A DNA stretch of 42,633 nt from CBFHSD01 sp965658375 (GCA_965658375.1 CBFHSD010000017.1:1-42633), one strand, 5' to 3'; positions 16,728-24,488 are shown, counted from the stretch's first letter. Notes: generated by a model not told the origin, from the sequence alone. Numbers and translations are program-made.

Positions 16728-18035
16728 TTAGTATCTGTAAGCATCACCTTTAAAGGGTCCTTGCTTAGGTACTCCAATGTAGTTTGCTTGCTCATCGCTT
16801 AATTCTTCCAATTCAGCGCCAACTTTAGCCAAGTGTAGATGTGCTACTTTCTCATCAAGATGCTTTGGTAAAACAAATACTTTGTTCTCGTAATTCTCGT
16901 GGTTTTGCCACAACTCCATTTGAGCCAATGTTTGATTCGTAAATGAGTTTGACATTACAAAAGAAGGATGTCCTGTTGCACAGCCAAGGTTTACCAATCT
17001 ACCTTCAGCAAGAACAACAATGTCGTTTCCATCAATCGTGTACTTATCTACTTGAGGTTTAATCTCATTTTTTGTAGAGCCATAGCTGCCATTCAACCAA
17101 GCCATGTCAATTTCATTATCGAAATGACCGATGTTACAAACGATTGTTTTATCGTTCATCAACCTGAAGTGACGCTCAGTAATGATGTCTTTATTTCCAG
17201 TTGCGGTAACTACAATGTCAACACGTGGAATAGCATTCTCCATTTTTTGAACTTCATATCCGTCCATTGCAGCTTGTAAGGCACAAATCGGGTCAATTTC
17301 CGTTACGATTACACGGCAACCCGCACCTCTTAATGAAGCGGCAGTTCCTTTGCCTACATCACCATAGCCAGCTACTACTGCTACTTTACCAGCAATCATA
17401 ATGTCTGTTGCTCTTCTAATCGCATCAACTGCACTTTCTTTACACCCGTATTTGTTATCAAATTTTGATTTGGTAACTGAATCATTTACGTTAATGGCAG
17501 GCATTGGAAGTGTACCAGCTTTTTCGCGGTCATATAAACGAAGAACCCCTGTTGTTGTCTCTTCTGAGATCCCCTTGATATCTTTTGCCAATTCAGGATA
17601 ATGATCAAGAATCAAGTTGGTTAAATCGCCACCATCATCTAAAATCATGTTAGGTGCTTTACCACCTTCAAAAGCGAATAGGGTTTGCTCTAAACACCAG
17701 TTATACTCTTCTTCTGTTTCTCCTTTCCATGCAAAAACAGGAACATCTGTAACTGCGATTGCCGCTGCTGCTTGATCTTGAGTTGAGAAAATATTGCAAG
17801 AAGACCAAGTAACTTCTGCACCTAGGGCAGTAAGTGTTTCAATCAATACAGCTGTTTGTATTGTCATATGTAAACACCCTGCGATGCGCGCTCCCTTTAA
17901 CGGCTGTGCGTTTCCGTACTCTTCTCTAAGCGCCATTAAACCTGGCATTTCTGCTTCAGCAAGTTCAATTTCTTTTCTACCCCAGTCGGCTAGATTAATG
18001 TCTTTAACTTTGTATTGCATTTGTGTTGTTTCCAT
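16728..18035 (-). CDS. ahcY: Adenosylhomocysteinase (S-adenosylhomocysteine hydrolase)
   Basis: NAD-dependent cytosolic enzyme that splits S-adenosylhomocysteine into homocysteine and adenosine, relieving product inhibition of methyltransferases. The 435-residue protein shows the N-terminal LADWGRKEIELAEAEMPGLM, the substrate-binding segment IAGCLHMTIQTAVLIETL, NDSVTKSKFDNKYGC, the dinucleotide motif VAGYGDVGKG, and the C-terminus KQGPFKGDAYRY. ATG 18035 (METTQMQYKVKD) is preferred to a TTG five codons upstream. The gene diverges from the phosphopantetheinyl transferase, with 42 nt between start codons. A TAAATTTG box at 18061-18068 gives a leader of about 20 nt. Confidence 0.97.
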   Translation of the reverse strand: METTQMQYKVKDINLADWGRKEIELAEAEMPGLMALREEYGNAQPLKGARIAGCLHMTIQTAVLIETLTALGAEVTWSSCNIFSTQDQAAAAIAVTDVPVFAWKGETEEEYNWCLEQTLFAFEGGKAPNMILDDGGDLTNLILDHYPELAKDIKGISEETTTGVLRLYDREKAGTLPMPAINVNDSVTKSKFDNKYGCKESAVDAIRRATDIMIAGKVAVVAGYGDVGKGTAASLRGAGCRVIVTEIDPICALQAAMDGYEVQKMENAIPRVDIVVTATGNKDIITERHFRLMNDKTIVCNIGHFDNEIDMAWLNGSYGSTKNEIKPQVDKYTIDGNDIVVLAEGRLVNLGCATGHPSFVMSNSFTNQTLAQMELWQNHENYENKVFVLPKHLDEKVAHLHLAKVGAELEELSDEQANYIGVPKQGPFKGDAYRY

Positions 18036-18060
18036 AATTCTATATTTCAAAAAGAAGCTG

Positions 18061-18074
18061 CAAATTTATATTTA
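18061..18074. promoter_or_regulatory. Overlapping back-to-back -7 boxes for ahcY (minus) and the PPTase gene (plus)
   Basis: The minus strand reads TAAATTTG at 18061-18068 (exact TAnnTTTG) for ahcY. The plus strand reads TATATTTA at 18067-18074 (one mismatch), ending 3 nt before ATG 18078. The two boxes share two base pairs, so polymerase could hardly occupy both at once. Confidence 0.5.
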
Positions 18075-18077
18075 TCT

Positions 18078-18698
18078 ATGGCTTTGATTCAAAAACGATT
18101 GAAAGACAAAGAAGTTCTTGTAATTAGTGAAAATCTCACTGAGTCGTTTTTACTGCGACCATTGGTGATATTGTCTAGCAAAGAAGAAGAGGCTTTCAAT
18201 CGCATTTCTAATGAGTCTAGGAAAAGAGAGTTCTTAAAACAACGCTACCTCATTCAACAGCACATCTCGGCACTGCCTAAATTGGTTCATAATTCAGATG
18301 GAAAGCCCTCCTTGAGTAATGGATCGCGCATTTCTATTACACATTCTCATGGGAAAATGGCGTTGATGGTTCACCCAGAGAAGGAAGTGGGTATTGACTT
18401 ACAAGTGATTTCAAATAAACTTTTGAAGATTGCAAAACGCTTTATGCACGAGAGTGAATTAGAACAATGGAACTCTGGTTCCTTGCGATCACTTCATATT
18501 TATTGGTGTGCGAAAGAAGCTCTTTACAAATACGCATCTAAACCGGGAATTAGCTTTAAAAATGAAATGCGTGTAAGGGTATTTGACAAGGGAGTAAGTA
18601 GCGCTGAATTTGTAAATGGAAAAGGGCAATGGGAGCAAGTGAATTTAGAAGTTTTGCACTTGTCAAACTCGGTATTGGTTAAAACCCTTTCTTTATAA
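18078..18698 (+). CDS. 4'-phosphopantetheinyl transferase superfamily protein
   Basis: Transfers phosphopantetheine from CoA to a carrier-protein serine. The 206-residue length fits the Sfp/AcpT-like group. The two signature blocks are present: EVGIDLQ (the G-I-D motif with the magnesium-binding Asp) and YWCAKEALYKYA (the W-x2-KEA-x2-K motif), plus an upstream RISITHSHGKMALM matching the SxSH region. I chose ATG 18078 (MALIQKRLKDKEVL); the longer in-frame reading crosses the ahcY promoter. The GGGP synthase start follows the stop by 7 nt. Whether it serves the fatty-acid carrier protein or another carrier is not visible. Confidence 0.9.
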   Translation: MALIQKRLKDKEVLVISENLTESFLLRPLVILSSKEEEAFNRISNESRKREFLKQRYLIQQHISALPKLVHNSDGKPSLSNGSRISITHSHGKMALMVHPEKEVGIDLQVISNKLLKIAKRFMHESELEQWNSGSLRSLHIYWCAKEALYKYASKPGISFKNEMRVRVFDKGVSSAEFVNGKGQWEQVNLEVLHLSNSVLVKTLSL

Positions 18699-18701
18699 TT
18701 G
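18694..18701 (+). promoter_or_regulatory. -7 box TATAATTG overlapping the PPTase stop, before the GGGP synthase GTG
   Basis: TATAATTG differs from TAnnTTTG at one base, overlaps the TAA of the preceding gene (18696-18698) and ends 4 nt before GTG 18706. A TTG at 18675-18677 lies 16 nt upstream. It could drive a leaderless GGGP synthase message in addition to read-through. Confidence 0.4.
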
Positions 18702-18705
18702 CAGC

Positions 18706-19440
18706 GTGGCTCGAGCAAATAAAATACAATTTTCAAACAGCAAGAAGCAGCTGGCTGTTTTGGTAGATCCAGACAAGGCGAGTGAGTCGCATTTGAGCGC
18801 TTTGGTCGAAACTTGTGTGGCCAACAAAGTAGATTACTTCTTTGTTGGTGGGTCGTTAGTGATTTCTGGAGATTTGTCTGAAACCCTCTGTTTTTTAAAG
18901 GCTCATTCTGATATTCCTTGTATTCTTTTTCCTGGTTCTTTTAATCAAGTAGACGCACAGGCTGATGCTATTTTGATGCTCTCGCTTATATCTGGCAGAA
19001 ATCCAGAATTACTGATTGGCGAACATGTAAAAGCCGCGCCATTTATTGCTCAAGCGGGTTTGCAAACAATTCCAACAGGTTATCTTTTAATTGAGGGAGT
19101 TACCTCTAACACGGCATTGTACATGAGTCAGTCTTTGCCTATTCCAATGTCAAAGCCAGAAATTTCTGGTGTTACCGCTTTAGCGGGAACCATGTTGGGA
19201 TTGCAAAACATTTACATTGATGCTGGTTCTGGAGCCGATAGGTTTGTTCCGGTTGAACATATTAAGGCAGTGAAATCTACGACTGAGGTCCCTTTGATAT
19301 GTGGCGGTGGAGTGCAATCTAAAAAAGATGCAGAGATCCTCTATGCTGCAGGAGCAGATGTAGTGGTTGTAGGTAACGTATTGGAAGAGAATCCTGCCCT
19401 GGTGGCTTCTATTTCTGAAGCTCGTTTTTCTGTTGTTTGA
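18706..19440 (+). CDS. Geranylgeranylglyceryl phosphate synthase family protein (PcrB/GGGPS)
   Basis: TIM-barrel prenyltransferase that joins a polyprenyl diphosphate to sn-glycerol-1-phosphate, the first step of archaeal-type ether lipids. Visible motifs are LVDPDKA near the start, the ISGRNPELLIGEHV substrate segment, PTGYLLIEGV, the glycine-rich IYIDAGSGAD, and the phosphate-binding ICGGGVQSKKDAE followed by GADVVVVGNVLEENP. The 244-residue size fits the group II GGGPS of Bacteroidota, which have been shown to make geranylgeranylglyceryl phosphate. The start is GTG (MARANKIQFSNSKKQ). Its 3' end overlaps the convergent SDR gene by 32 nt. The downstream fate of the product in these bacteria is poorly known, and no later ether-lipid gene is in the window. 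Confidence 0.92.
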   Translation: MARANKIQFSNSKKQLAVLVDPDKASESHLSALVETCVANKVDYFFVGGSLVISGDLSETLCFLKAHSDIPCILFPGSFNQVDAQADAILMLSLISGRNPELLIGEHVKAAPFIAQAGLQTIPTGYLLIEGVTSNTALYMSQSLPIPMSKPEISGVTALAGTMLGLQNIYIDAGSGADRFVPVEHIKAVKSTTEVPLICGGGVQSKKDAEILYAAGADVVVVGNVLEENPALVASISEARFSVV

Positions 19441-20419
19441 TCCAGTTCAGTGTAAGCGTCATAGCTTCTTCTGCACTTTTTGGAGCGTAACCTAATTCTT
19501 CTTTTGCTTTGGAGATATCGGTTCCCCAATTATGCGTGTATTTTCTTACAAATGGAGGTGTAATTTTTGGTGGATTCCCTGTGATTTTGGCAATGAACTC
19601 CATGGTTTTTGAAATCAATAGCATGAGTGATACAGGTATGCCGATCAGCTTTTTATGTTTCCCTGAAACTTGTCCTACCAAATCAAACAATTCACGATAA
19701 CTTAAATTAATGCCGCCAAGAATATAGTTTTCTCCACTTCGGCCATGGTTCATTGCCAATATATGTCCTGCAATAATATCATTGATAAAAACGTAGTTGC
19801 CAATCGTATGACCATTGCCAGGTACAAAACGGTAACTTCCATACACGTAATCGTGAATTAATTTGGTAACGGCATTGCTAACACTAAGTTCTCCAGGACC
19901 AAAAACCCTTGTTGGACTTACAGCAATCATCTCCAACTTCCCTTTAGCGGTTTTCAGAGCTTCTTCCCAACCTAATTTTTTGGTTCGCTCATATTCTGTA
20001 AAGGGAGCAAGGTGGGCCGCTTTGCTTTCATTTACGAAGTCTTCAGACTCTTGTGGGCCAAAGGTTCCCGCGGTAGAAGTGAGTACCATGCGTTTTACAT
20101 TGTGCTTTACTGCAAGTTGAGTCAGATCAACAGTGGCTTTTACATTCACTTGGTGAAAAATCGCGAAATCTTTAGCCCAAGGTTTAGCAAAGGCAGCAAG
20201 GTGAAAAATGCCATCTACACCATTTAGGTGGTCTCCAATTTGTGCAGGTGAAGTGAGGTCTGCTTCTACGGTTTCAATGAGTTGATAGTGTGAAAAAGAT
20301 TGTGGTGCCTTACTTCCAGGTCGGAGCATAGCCTTTATTCGATGACCATCTTTTGCAAGGGTCAAGCACAATTGCTCTCCCAAAAAACCTCTTGAGCCAG
20401 TTACGAAGTAGGTGCTCAT
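19409..20419 (-). CDS. NAD(P)-dependent epimerase/dehydratase, extended SDR (dihydroflavonol-4-reductase-like)
   Basis: A 336-residue Rossmann-fold oxidoreductase. The N-terminus has the nucleotide-binding VTGSRGFLGEQL (GxxGxxG), then DGIFHLAAF, an LTSTAGTFG strand, and the catalytic tyrosine-lysine pair in EYERTKKLG. The later SPTRVFGPGE and NYVFINDIIAGHILAM match the dihydroflavonol-reductase/3-beta-HSD-like branch. A hydrophobic stretch near residue 260 (IPVSLMLLISKTMEFIA) may touch the membrane. It begins 10 nt after the CPBP gene and is probably the last gene of the hutU-CPBP-SDR unit. The substrate is unknown. It overlaps the GGGP synthase 3' end antisense. Confidence 0.88.
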   Translation of the reverse strand: MSTYFVTGSRGFLGEQLCLTLAKDGHRIKAMLRPGSKAPQSFSHYQLIETVEADLTSPAQIGDHLNGVDGIFHLAAFAKPWAKDFAIFHQVNVKATVDLTQLAVKHNVKRMVLTSTAGTFGPQESEDFVNESKAAHLAPFTEYERTKKLGWEEALKTAKGKLEMIAVSPTRVFGPGELSVSNAVTKLIHDYVYGSYRFVPGNGHTIGNYVFINDIIAGHILAMNHGRSGENYILGGINLSYRELFDLVGQVSGKHKKLIGIPVSLMLLISKTMEFIAKITGNPPKITPPFVRKYTHNWGTDISKAKEELGYAPKSAEEAMTLTLNWIKQQKNELQK

Positions 20420-20429
20420 TTGTTGATTT

Positions 20430-21152
20430 TTAAATGCCGCAGAAATAAGAGTTCAATACTCCAAGGATGAAGTGAAAAATCATAACCCACCAAAATGATT
20501 TTGTGCGGTGCGCAACAAGGCCCATGATTACTCCACCAACAAAAGAGCCCCAAGTTTCGCCTTGTGGTTTTCCAATGTGCATAAGCATGGTTAGTGTTGT
20601 TTGGGCCATTATACCTGTAAATGCATCGAACCTTTTGGTGAGCCCAAATTGAACAAAACCTCTATAGAAGAAGTCGTAGCCAATGTAATGAGGCAACATG
20701 GTTAAGATCCAAAGAATGAAGTATAAGGTGCTTTGATGCGCCAACTCCATTGGGAATTCTGCTTGGTAAAAGGTAACATGTTCAGCATTTTGGCTGATGT
20801 TGTAAGCCACAATTGGAGTTACGCAGCTTCCTATTAAAATAAACGCGATACCGTATTTCCACTCTCCAAGGCCTAAGCCATAGTTTTTCAGAGGCTCTTT
20901 GAATTTAAATTTAATGATAGCGATTGGGACAATCACGTAAAGAAAGAAGGTACTGAAGTTATGCCATGCCCATTTTGCCCACTTTAACGCTTCTATATCT
21001 TGGTATTCTTCTCCAAAATGGTTCACGAAAAACACTCGGTCACCTTCATAAATTTTAAATAGTTGAAGAACTACAATAGCCATCCAAAACCAAAGGTAGT
21101 TGCTTGGGGTATTAAGCAAAGGGGCTAGAAACTTGTTGTTTTTATTAATCAC
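20430..21152 (-). CDS. CPBP (ABI)-family intramembrane protein with an altered catalytic motif
   Basis: A 240-residue polytopic membrane protein. Segments near 20-33, 66-82, 101-116, 140-153, 180-192 and 203-215 are hydrophobic. The region HYIGYDFFYRGFVQFGL (155-171) aligns with motif 1 of CPBP glutamic proteases (EExxxR), but Y159-D160 replace the two glutamates while R164 remains; H192 in MLMHIGKPQGE and H227 in MIFHFILG match the later His motifs. It may therefore be a divergent or inactive CPBP protein. The start is GTG 21152 (MINKNNKFLAP). It lies 39 nt after hutU and 10 nt before the SDR gene. Confidence 0.78.
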   Translation of the reverse strand: MINKNNKFLAPLLNTPSNYLWFWMAIVVLQLFKIYEGDRVFFVNHFGEEYQDIEALKWAKWAWHNFSTFFLYVIVPIAIIKFKFKEPLKNYGLGLGEWKYGIAFILIGSCVTPIVAYNISQNAEHVTFYQAEFPMELAHQSTLYFILWILTMLPHYIGYDFFYRGFVQFGLTKRFDAFTGIMAQTTLTMLMHIGKPQGETWGSFVGGVIMGLVAHRTKSFWWVMIFHFILGVLNSYFCGI

Positions 21153-21191
21153 TTTTGTAAAGTTTAGGAAGGGAATAATAGAGGGGCTGAT

Positions 21192-23207
21192 TTATGAGTT
21201 AATTGCTTGGTCAATGAGCGTATCGTCAGTCAAGTTAGGAATGGTAACCTTTAAGTTTGGTGTTCGTTCCATTTCTCTTTTGATTGCGAATAAAGCTTCG
21301 TCATTTCTGGCCCAGCTTCTTCTTGCAATTCCATTGTTGACATCCCAAAACAACATGGCCTCTAATCTATCAGAAGCATCTTTAGTACCATCTAGTAGCA
21401 TTCCAAAACCGCCATTCATTACTTCGCCCCAGCCAACGCCACCACCATTGTGGATAGAAACCCAGGTGGCGCCTCTAAACGAATCGCCAATCACATTTTG
21501 AATGGCCATGTCGGCAGTAAATTGAGATCCATCGTAAATGTTAGAGGTTTCTCTAAAAGGTGAATCAGTTCCCGAAACATCATGGTGATCTCGACCCAAA
21601 ACAACGGGTCCAATTTCACCTTTTTCAATGGCTTCGTTAAAGGCTTTGGCTATTTTAACTCGCCCTTCTGCATCAGCATAAAGTATGCGTGCTTGTGAGC
21701 CAACAACCATTTTGTTTTCTCTTGCTCCACGAATCCAAGTGATGTTATCTTCCATCTGAAGCTTGATTTCATCAGGAGCAGTTCTCATCATCTCAGTCAT
21801 CACATCCAAAGCTATTTGATCTGTTCTGTCTAAGTCTTCTGCTTTTCCAGAACAGCACACCCATCTAAACGGGCCAAAGCCATAGTCAAAGCACATAGGG
21901 CCCAAAATATCTTGCACGTAGCTTGGGTATTTGAAATCTATACCATTTGCGGCCATTATTTCCGCTCCAGCTCTAGAACTTTCTAGCAAGAATGCGTTCC
22001 CATAATCAAAGAAATACATGCCTTTATCTGTGAGGGTGTTCACCGCTGCTGCATGTCTTTTTAAGGTGTTTTGAACTTCTTTTTTGAACCTTTCTGGTTC
22101 TTCTGCCATCATTTGATTGCTTTCTTCAAAAGAAATACCTGCAGGGTAATAACCTCCTGCCCAAGGGTTGTGCAGTGAAGTTTGATCAGAACCTAGCGTT
22201 ACAGGGATATTATTTTCTACCAAGTATTCCCATAGGTCTACAATGTTTCCGAGGTATGCGAAGCTTCTAACGGTATTATTCTTTTGACATTCTTGTACTT
22301 GTTGAACGAGTTTCTCTAAGTCACTTTCCACTACGTCAACCCATCCTTGTTCATGCCTTTTATAAGCTGCGGCAGGATTTATTTCTCCAGTTATACTTAC
22401 AACTCCAGCAATGTTTCCTGCCTTGGGTTGCGCACCACTCATACCGCCTAGTCCTGCGGTGATGAAAAGTGGTAATCCTTTTTCGTTCGGGTTGTTTTTA
22501 CTGTGTTTTCGGGCAGCATTCAAAACAGTAATTGTAGTGCCATGTACAATGCCTTGCGGGCCAATATACATGTAAGAACCAGCAGTCATTTGACCGTATT
22601 GAGTAACACCAAGAGCATTGAATTTTTCCCAATCATCTGGTTTGCTGTAATTCGGTATCATCATTCCGTTGGTAACAACTACGCGAGGTGCATTTGAATG
22701 ACTTGGAAAAAGCCCCATAGGATGACCACTATACATCACTAAGGTCTGCTCTTCGGTCATTTCACTCAGGTACTTCATTACCAACAGGTACTGCGCCCAG
22801 TTTTGGAAAACAGCTCCGTTTCCACCATACGTAATTAATTCATGCGGATGTTGCGCAACTTTTGGATCCAGATTGTTTTGGATCATCAGCATGATAGAAG
22901 CAGCTTGTTGGCATTTTGCAGGATACTCATTTATTGGACGAGCATGCATATTATATGTAGGTCTAAAACGATGCATATAAATGCGCCCGTAAGTTTTCAG
23001 TTCTTCTGCAAATTCTTTTGCTAATACTGAATGGTGTTCTGAATCAAAATAGCGCAGCGCGTTTTTAAGCGCGAGTTTTTTCTCTTCTTTAGTGAGAATG
23101 TCTTTTCTTTTTGGTGCGTGACTAATGCTTTGGTCAATGGGTCTGGAAGGAGGTAGTGTACTTGGTATACCTTGTGTGATGCTTTCTTTAAACTGACTAT
23201 CTGACAT
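21192..23207 (-). CDS. hutU: Urocanate hydratase
   Basis: Second step of histidine degradation: hydrates urocanate to imidazolone propionate with tightly bound NAD. The 671-residue length matches the longer Bacteroidota/eukaryote-like form rather than the ~557-residue proteobacterial one. Visible blocks are ITYGGNGAVFQNWAQY, YSGHPMGLFPSH, GPQGIVHGTTITVLNA, the NAD-binding ITAGLGGMSGAQPKAG, TSLHNPWAGGYYP, the active-site region GFGPFRWVCCSG, and TSIHNGGGVGWGE near the C-terminus (TWVSIHNGGGVGW in this copy). Other hut genes are absent from the window, so the pathway must be split. A TAATATTG-like box lies about 24 nt upstream, so it may have its own promoter. CPBP and SDR genes follow closely. 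Confidence 0.96.
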   Translation of the reverse strand: MSDSQFKESITQGIPSTLPPSRPIDQSISHAPKRKDILTKEEKKLALKNALRYFDSEHHSVLAKEFAEELKTYGRIYMHRFRPTYNMHARPINEYPAKCQQAASIMLMIQNNLDPKVAQHPHELITYGGNGAVFQNWAQYLLVMKYLSEMTEEQTLVMYSGHPMGLFPSHSNAPRVVVTNGMMIPNYSKPDDWEKFNALGVTQYGQMTAGSYMYIGPQGIVHGTTITVLNAARKHSKNNPNEKGLPLFITAGLGGMSGAQPKAGNIAGVVSITGEINPAAAYKRHEQGWVDVVESDLEKLVQQVQECQKNNTVRSFAYLGNIVDLWEYLVENNIPVTLGSDQTSLHNPWAGGYYPAGISFEESNQMMAEEPERFKKEVQNTLKRHAAAVNTLTDKGMYFFDYGNAFLLESSRAGAEIMAANGIDFKYPSYVQDILGPMCFDYGFGPFRWVCCSGKAEDLDRTDQIALDVMTEMMRTAPDEIKLQMEDNITWIRGARENKMVVGSQARILYADAEGRVKIAKAFNEAIEKGEIGPVVLGRDHHDVSGTDSPFRETSNIYDGSQFTADMAIQNVIGDSFRGATWVSIHNGGGVGWGEVMNGGFGMLLDGTKDASDRLEAMLFWDVNNGIARRSWARNDEALFAIKREMERTPNLKVTIPNLTDDTLIDQAINS

Positions 23208-23254
23208 CCTAAAGTGAATTTTTGTGCAATATTAATTGAGATTCTCGAAACTAC

Positions 23255-23443
23255 TTAAACCCTTGTATTCTTATTTGGTTTATTAAAGCCATAAGGACAA
23301 TGTTTACATCCGCTTTGACAGCACTTTCCCCTTTTAAGATGGTATGCTTCTGTGAAGATGATATACCCCTCTGAAGACAAGTAATAGTCTTCAGGGTTTA
23401 GTTTGGGTTTATTCGGACTTGGCAATGGTTTCATGTCATCCAT
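23255..23443 (-). CDS. DUF5522-family small cysteine-rich protein
   Basis: A 62-residue protein (MDDMKPLPSPNKPK). The core GYIIFTEAYHLKRG followed by CCQSGCKHCPYGF is the recognisable DUF5522 signature, with four clustered cysteines and a His that could bind a metal; function is unknown. Three in-frame ATGs exist (23452, 23443, 23434). I chose 23443 because a CATATTTG -7-like box ends 6 nt before it. It is divergent from the PLP-dependent deaminase-family gene (50 nt between starts). hutU follows after 47 nt. Confidence 0.83.
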   Translation of the reverse strand: MDDMKPLPSPNKPKLNPEDYYLSSEGYIIFTEAYHLKRGKCCQSGCKHCPYGFNKPNKNTRV

Positions 23444-23449
23444 ACGCTG

Positions 23450-23457
23450 CAAATATG
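23450..23457 (-). promoter_or_regulatory. -7-like box CATATTTG before the DUF5522 gene
   Basis: One mismatch to TAnnTTTG on the minus strand, 6 nt before ATG 23443. It fits the short-leader pattern seen elsewhere in the window. Confidence 0.35.
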
Positions 23458-23480
23458 CAATTTAACCCGATTTACTGGCG

Positions 23481-23488
23481 TATTTTTG
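23481..23488 (+). promoter_or_regulatory. -7 box TATTTTTG before the PLP enzyme GTG
   Basis: Exact TAnnTTTG match ending 5 nt before GTG 23494. No obvious -33 TTG was seen. Confidence 0.4.
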
Positions 23489-23493
23489 TAAGC

Positions 23494-24429
23494 GTGTTAA
23501 ACGACTTATCTTCTTCTATAGACTTGGTTCAACTTCCTTTGGGAAATGGACTTACTCGAGAAATTGGCTTATTGAGAGAAGACTTACTTCACCCGGATGT
23601 CTCTGGAAATAAATGGAGAAAACTCAGGTACAACATAGAAGCTGCCGATCAAAAAGGTCATCATCAAATACTCACTTTTGGCGGTGCTTTTAGCAATCAT
23701 ATTGCGGCCACTGCTGCTGCAGGCAAATTATTCGGGATTAAAACAATTGGTATTATTAGAGGAGATGGGATGGATGAATCCAATGAAACTCTATCTAAGG
23801 CGCTTGAAGTTGGTATGACGCTTCATTTTGTAAGTAGAACGGACTACAAACGCAAATACGAAAAGTCTTTTCAATGGGAATTGCGAGAGAAGTTTGGGAG
23901 TTTCTTTATGGTGCCTGAAGGCGGAGCAAATTATTGGGGTGTTTGTGGCTGTATGGAGATTTTAAAAGAACCTGCTCTTGCATACAAGGAGGTTTGGCTC
24001 CCTGCAGGAACAGGCTCTACTTTGAGCGGTATTGTTTTATCAGCAAATAGCGATATAGAAATTCATGCAGTTTCTGTCTTAAAGGGAGGTTCTTTTCTGG
24101 AACAAGACGTGTACGGGTTTATTAACCTCGTCTTAAATCAACCAGATTTGGCAATTGAGTATGCCCGTCAAGTGAATTGGCATTTGAACGATCACTGCGG
24201 TGGATATGGGAAATTGAATGAAGAATTAATTTCATTCATCCATGATTTTTATGATTTGAATGAAGTTGCTCTAGATGGTATTTATACCGGGAAAATGCTC
24301 TTGGCATTGCGAAATGATCTAAAATTACATCAACGTGATGCATCTAAAATCTTAGCCATTCACACAGGGGGCATTCAGGGTAACAAAGGATTGAATTACC
24401 GATTTGAACTTGATTTACCGCTTGGTTGA
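23494..24429 (+). CDS. PLP-dependent 1-aminocyclopropane-1-carboxylate deaminase / D-cysteine desulfhydrase family protein
   Basis: A 311-residue fold-type II PLP enzyme. DVSGNKWRKLRYN carries the expected PLP lysine (K40 of this start), followed by LTFGGAFSNHIAATAAAG, the cofactor/substrate loop typical of the family, and LPAGTGSTLSGIV, the phosphate-binding turn; AIHTGGIQGNKG is near the C-terminus. The family includes D-cysteine desulfhydrase and ACC deaminase; the exact substrate is not resolved. I chose GTG 23494 (VLNDLSSSIDLVQLP) over an in-frame ATG at 23419, because the longer form reads antisense through the DUF5522 promoter and start and because TATTTTTG ends 5 nt upstream. Confidence 0.86.
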   Translation: MLNDLSSSIDLVQLPLGNGLTREIGLLREDLLHPDVSGNKWRKLRYNIEAADQKGHHQILTFGGAFSNHIAATAAAGKLFGIKTIGIIRGDGMDESNETLSKALEVGMTLHFVSRTDYKRKYEKSFQWELREKFGSFFMVPEGGANYWGVCGCMEILKEPALAYKEVWLPAGTGSTLSGIVLSANSDIEIHAVSVLKGGSFLEQDVYGFINLVLNQPDLAIEYARQVNWHLNDHCGGYGKLNEELISFIHDFYDLNEVALDGIYTGKMLLALRNDLKLHQRDASKILAIHTGGIQGNKGLNYRFELDLPLG

Positions 24430-24442
24430 TTAACAAAACTGT

Positions 24443-24483
24443 GTTCGCAAACTGGCATGATACCTGTCTATTCATTTGCGAAC
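24443..24483. repeat. Inverted repeat GTTCGCAAA / TTTGCGAAC
   Basis: A perfect 9-bp inverted repeat (24443-24451 and 24475-24483) with a 23-nt spacer lies between the PLP enzyme stop and the glucosaminidase start. No T-run follows, so it is more likely an operator or an RNA structure than an intrinsic terminator. Confidence 0.55.
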
Positions 24484-24488
24484 CCCAT

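Noticed and set aside
23419..23493. Longer start of the PLP enzyme
   Set aside because: The extension is antisense to DUF5522 and its promoter, and does not resemble family N-termini.
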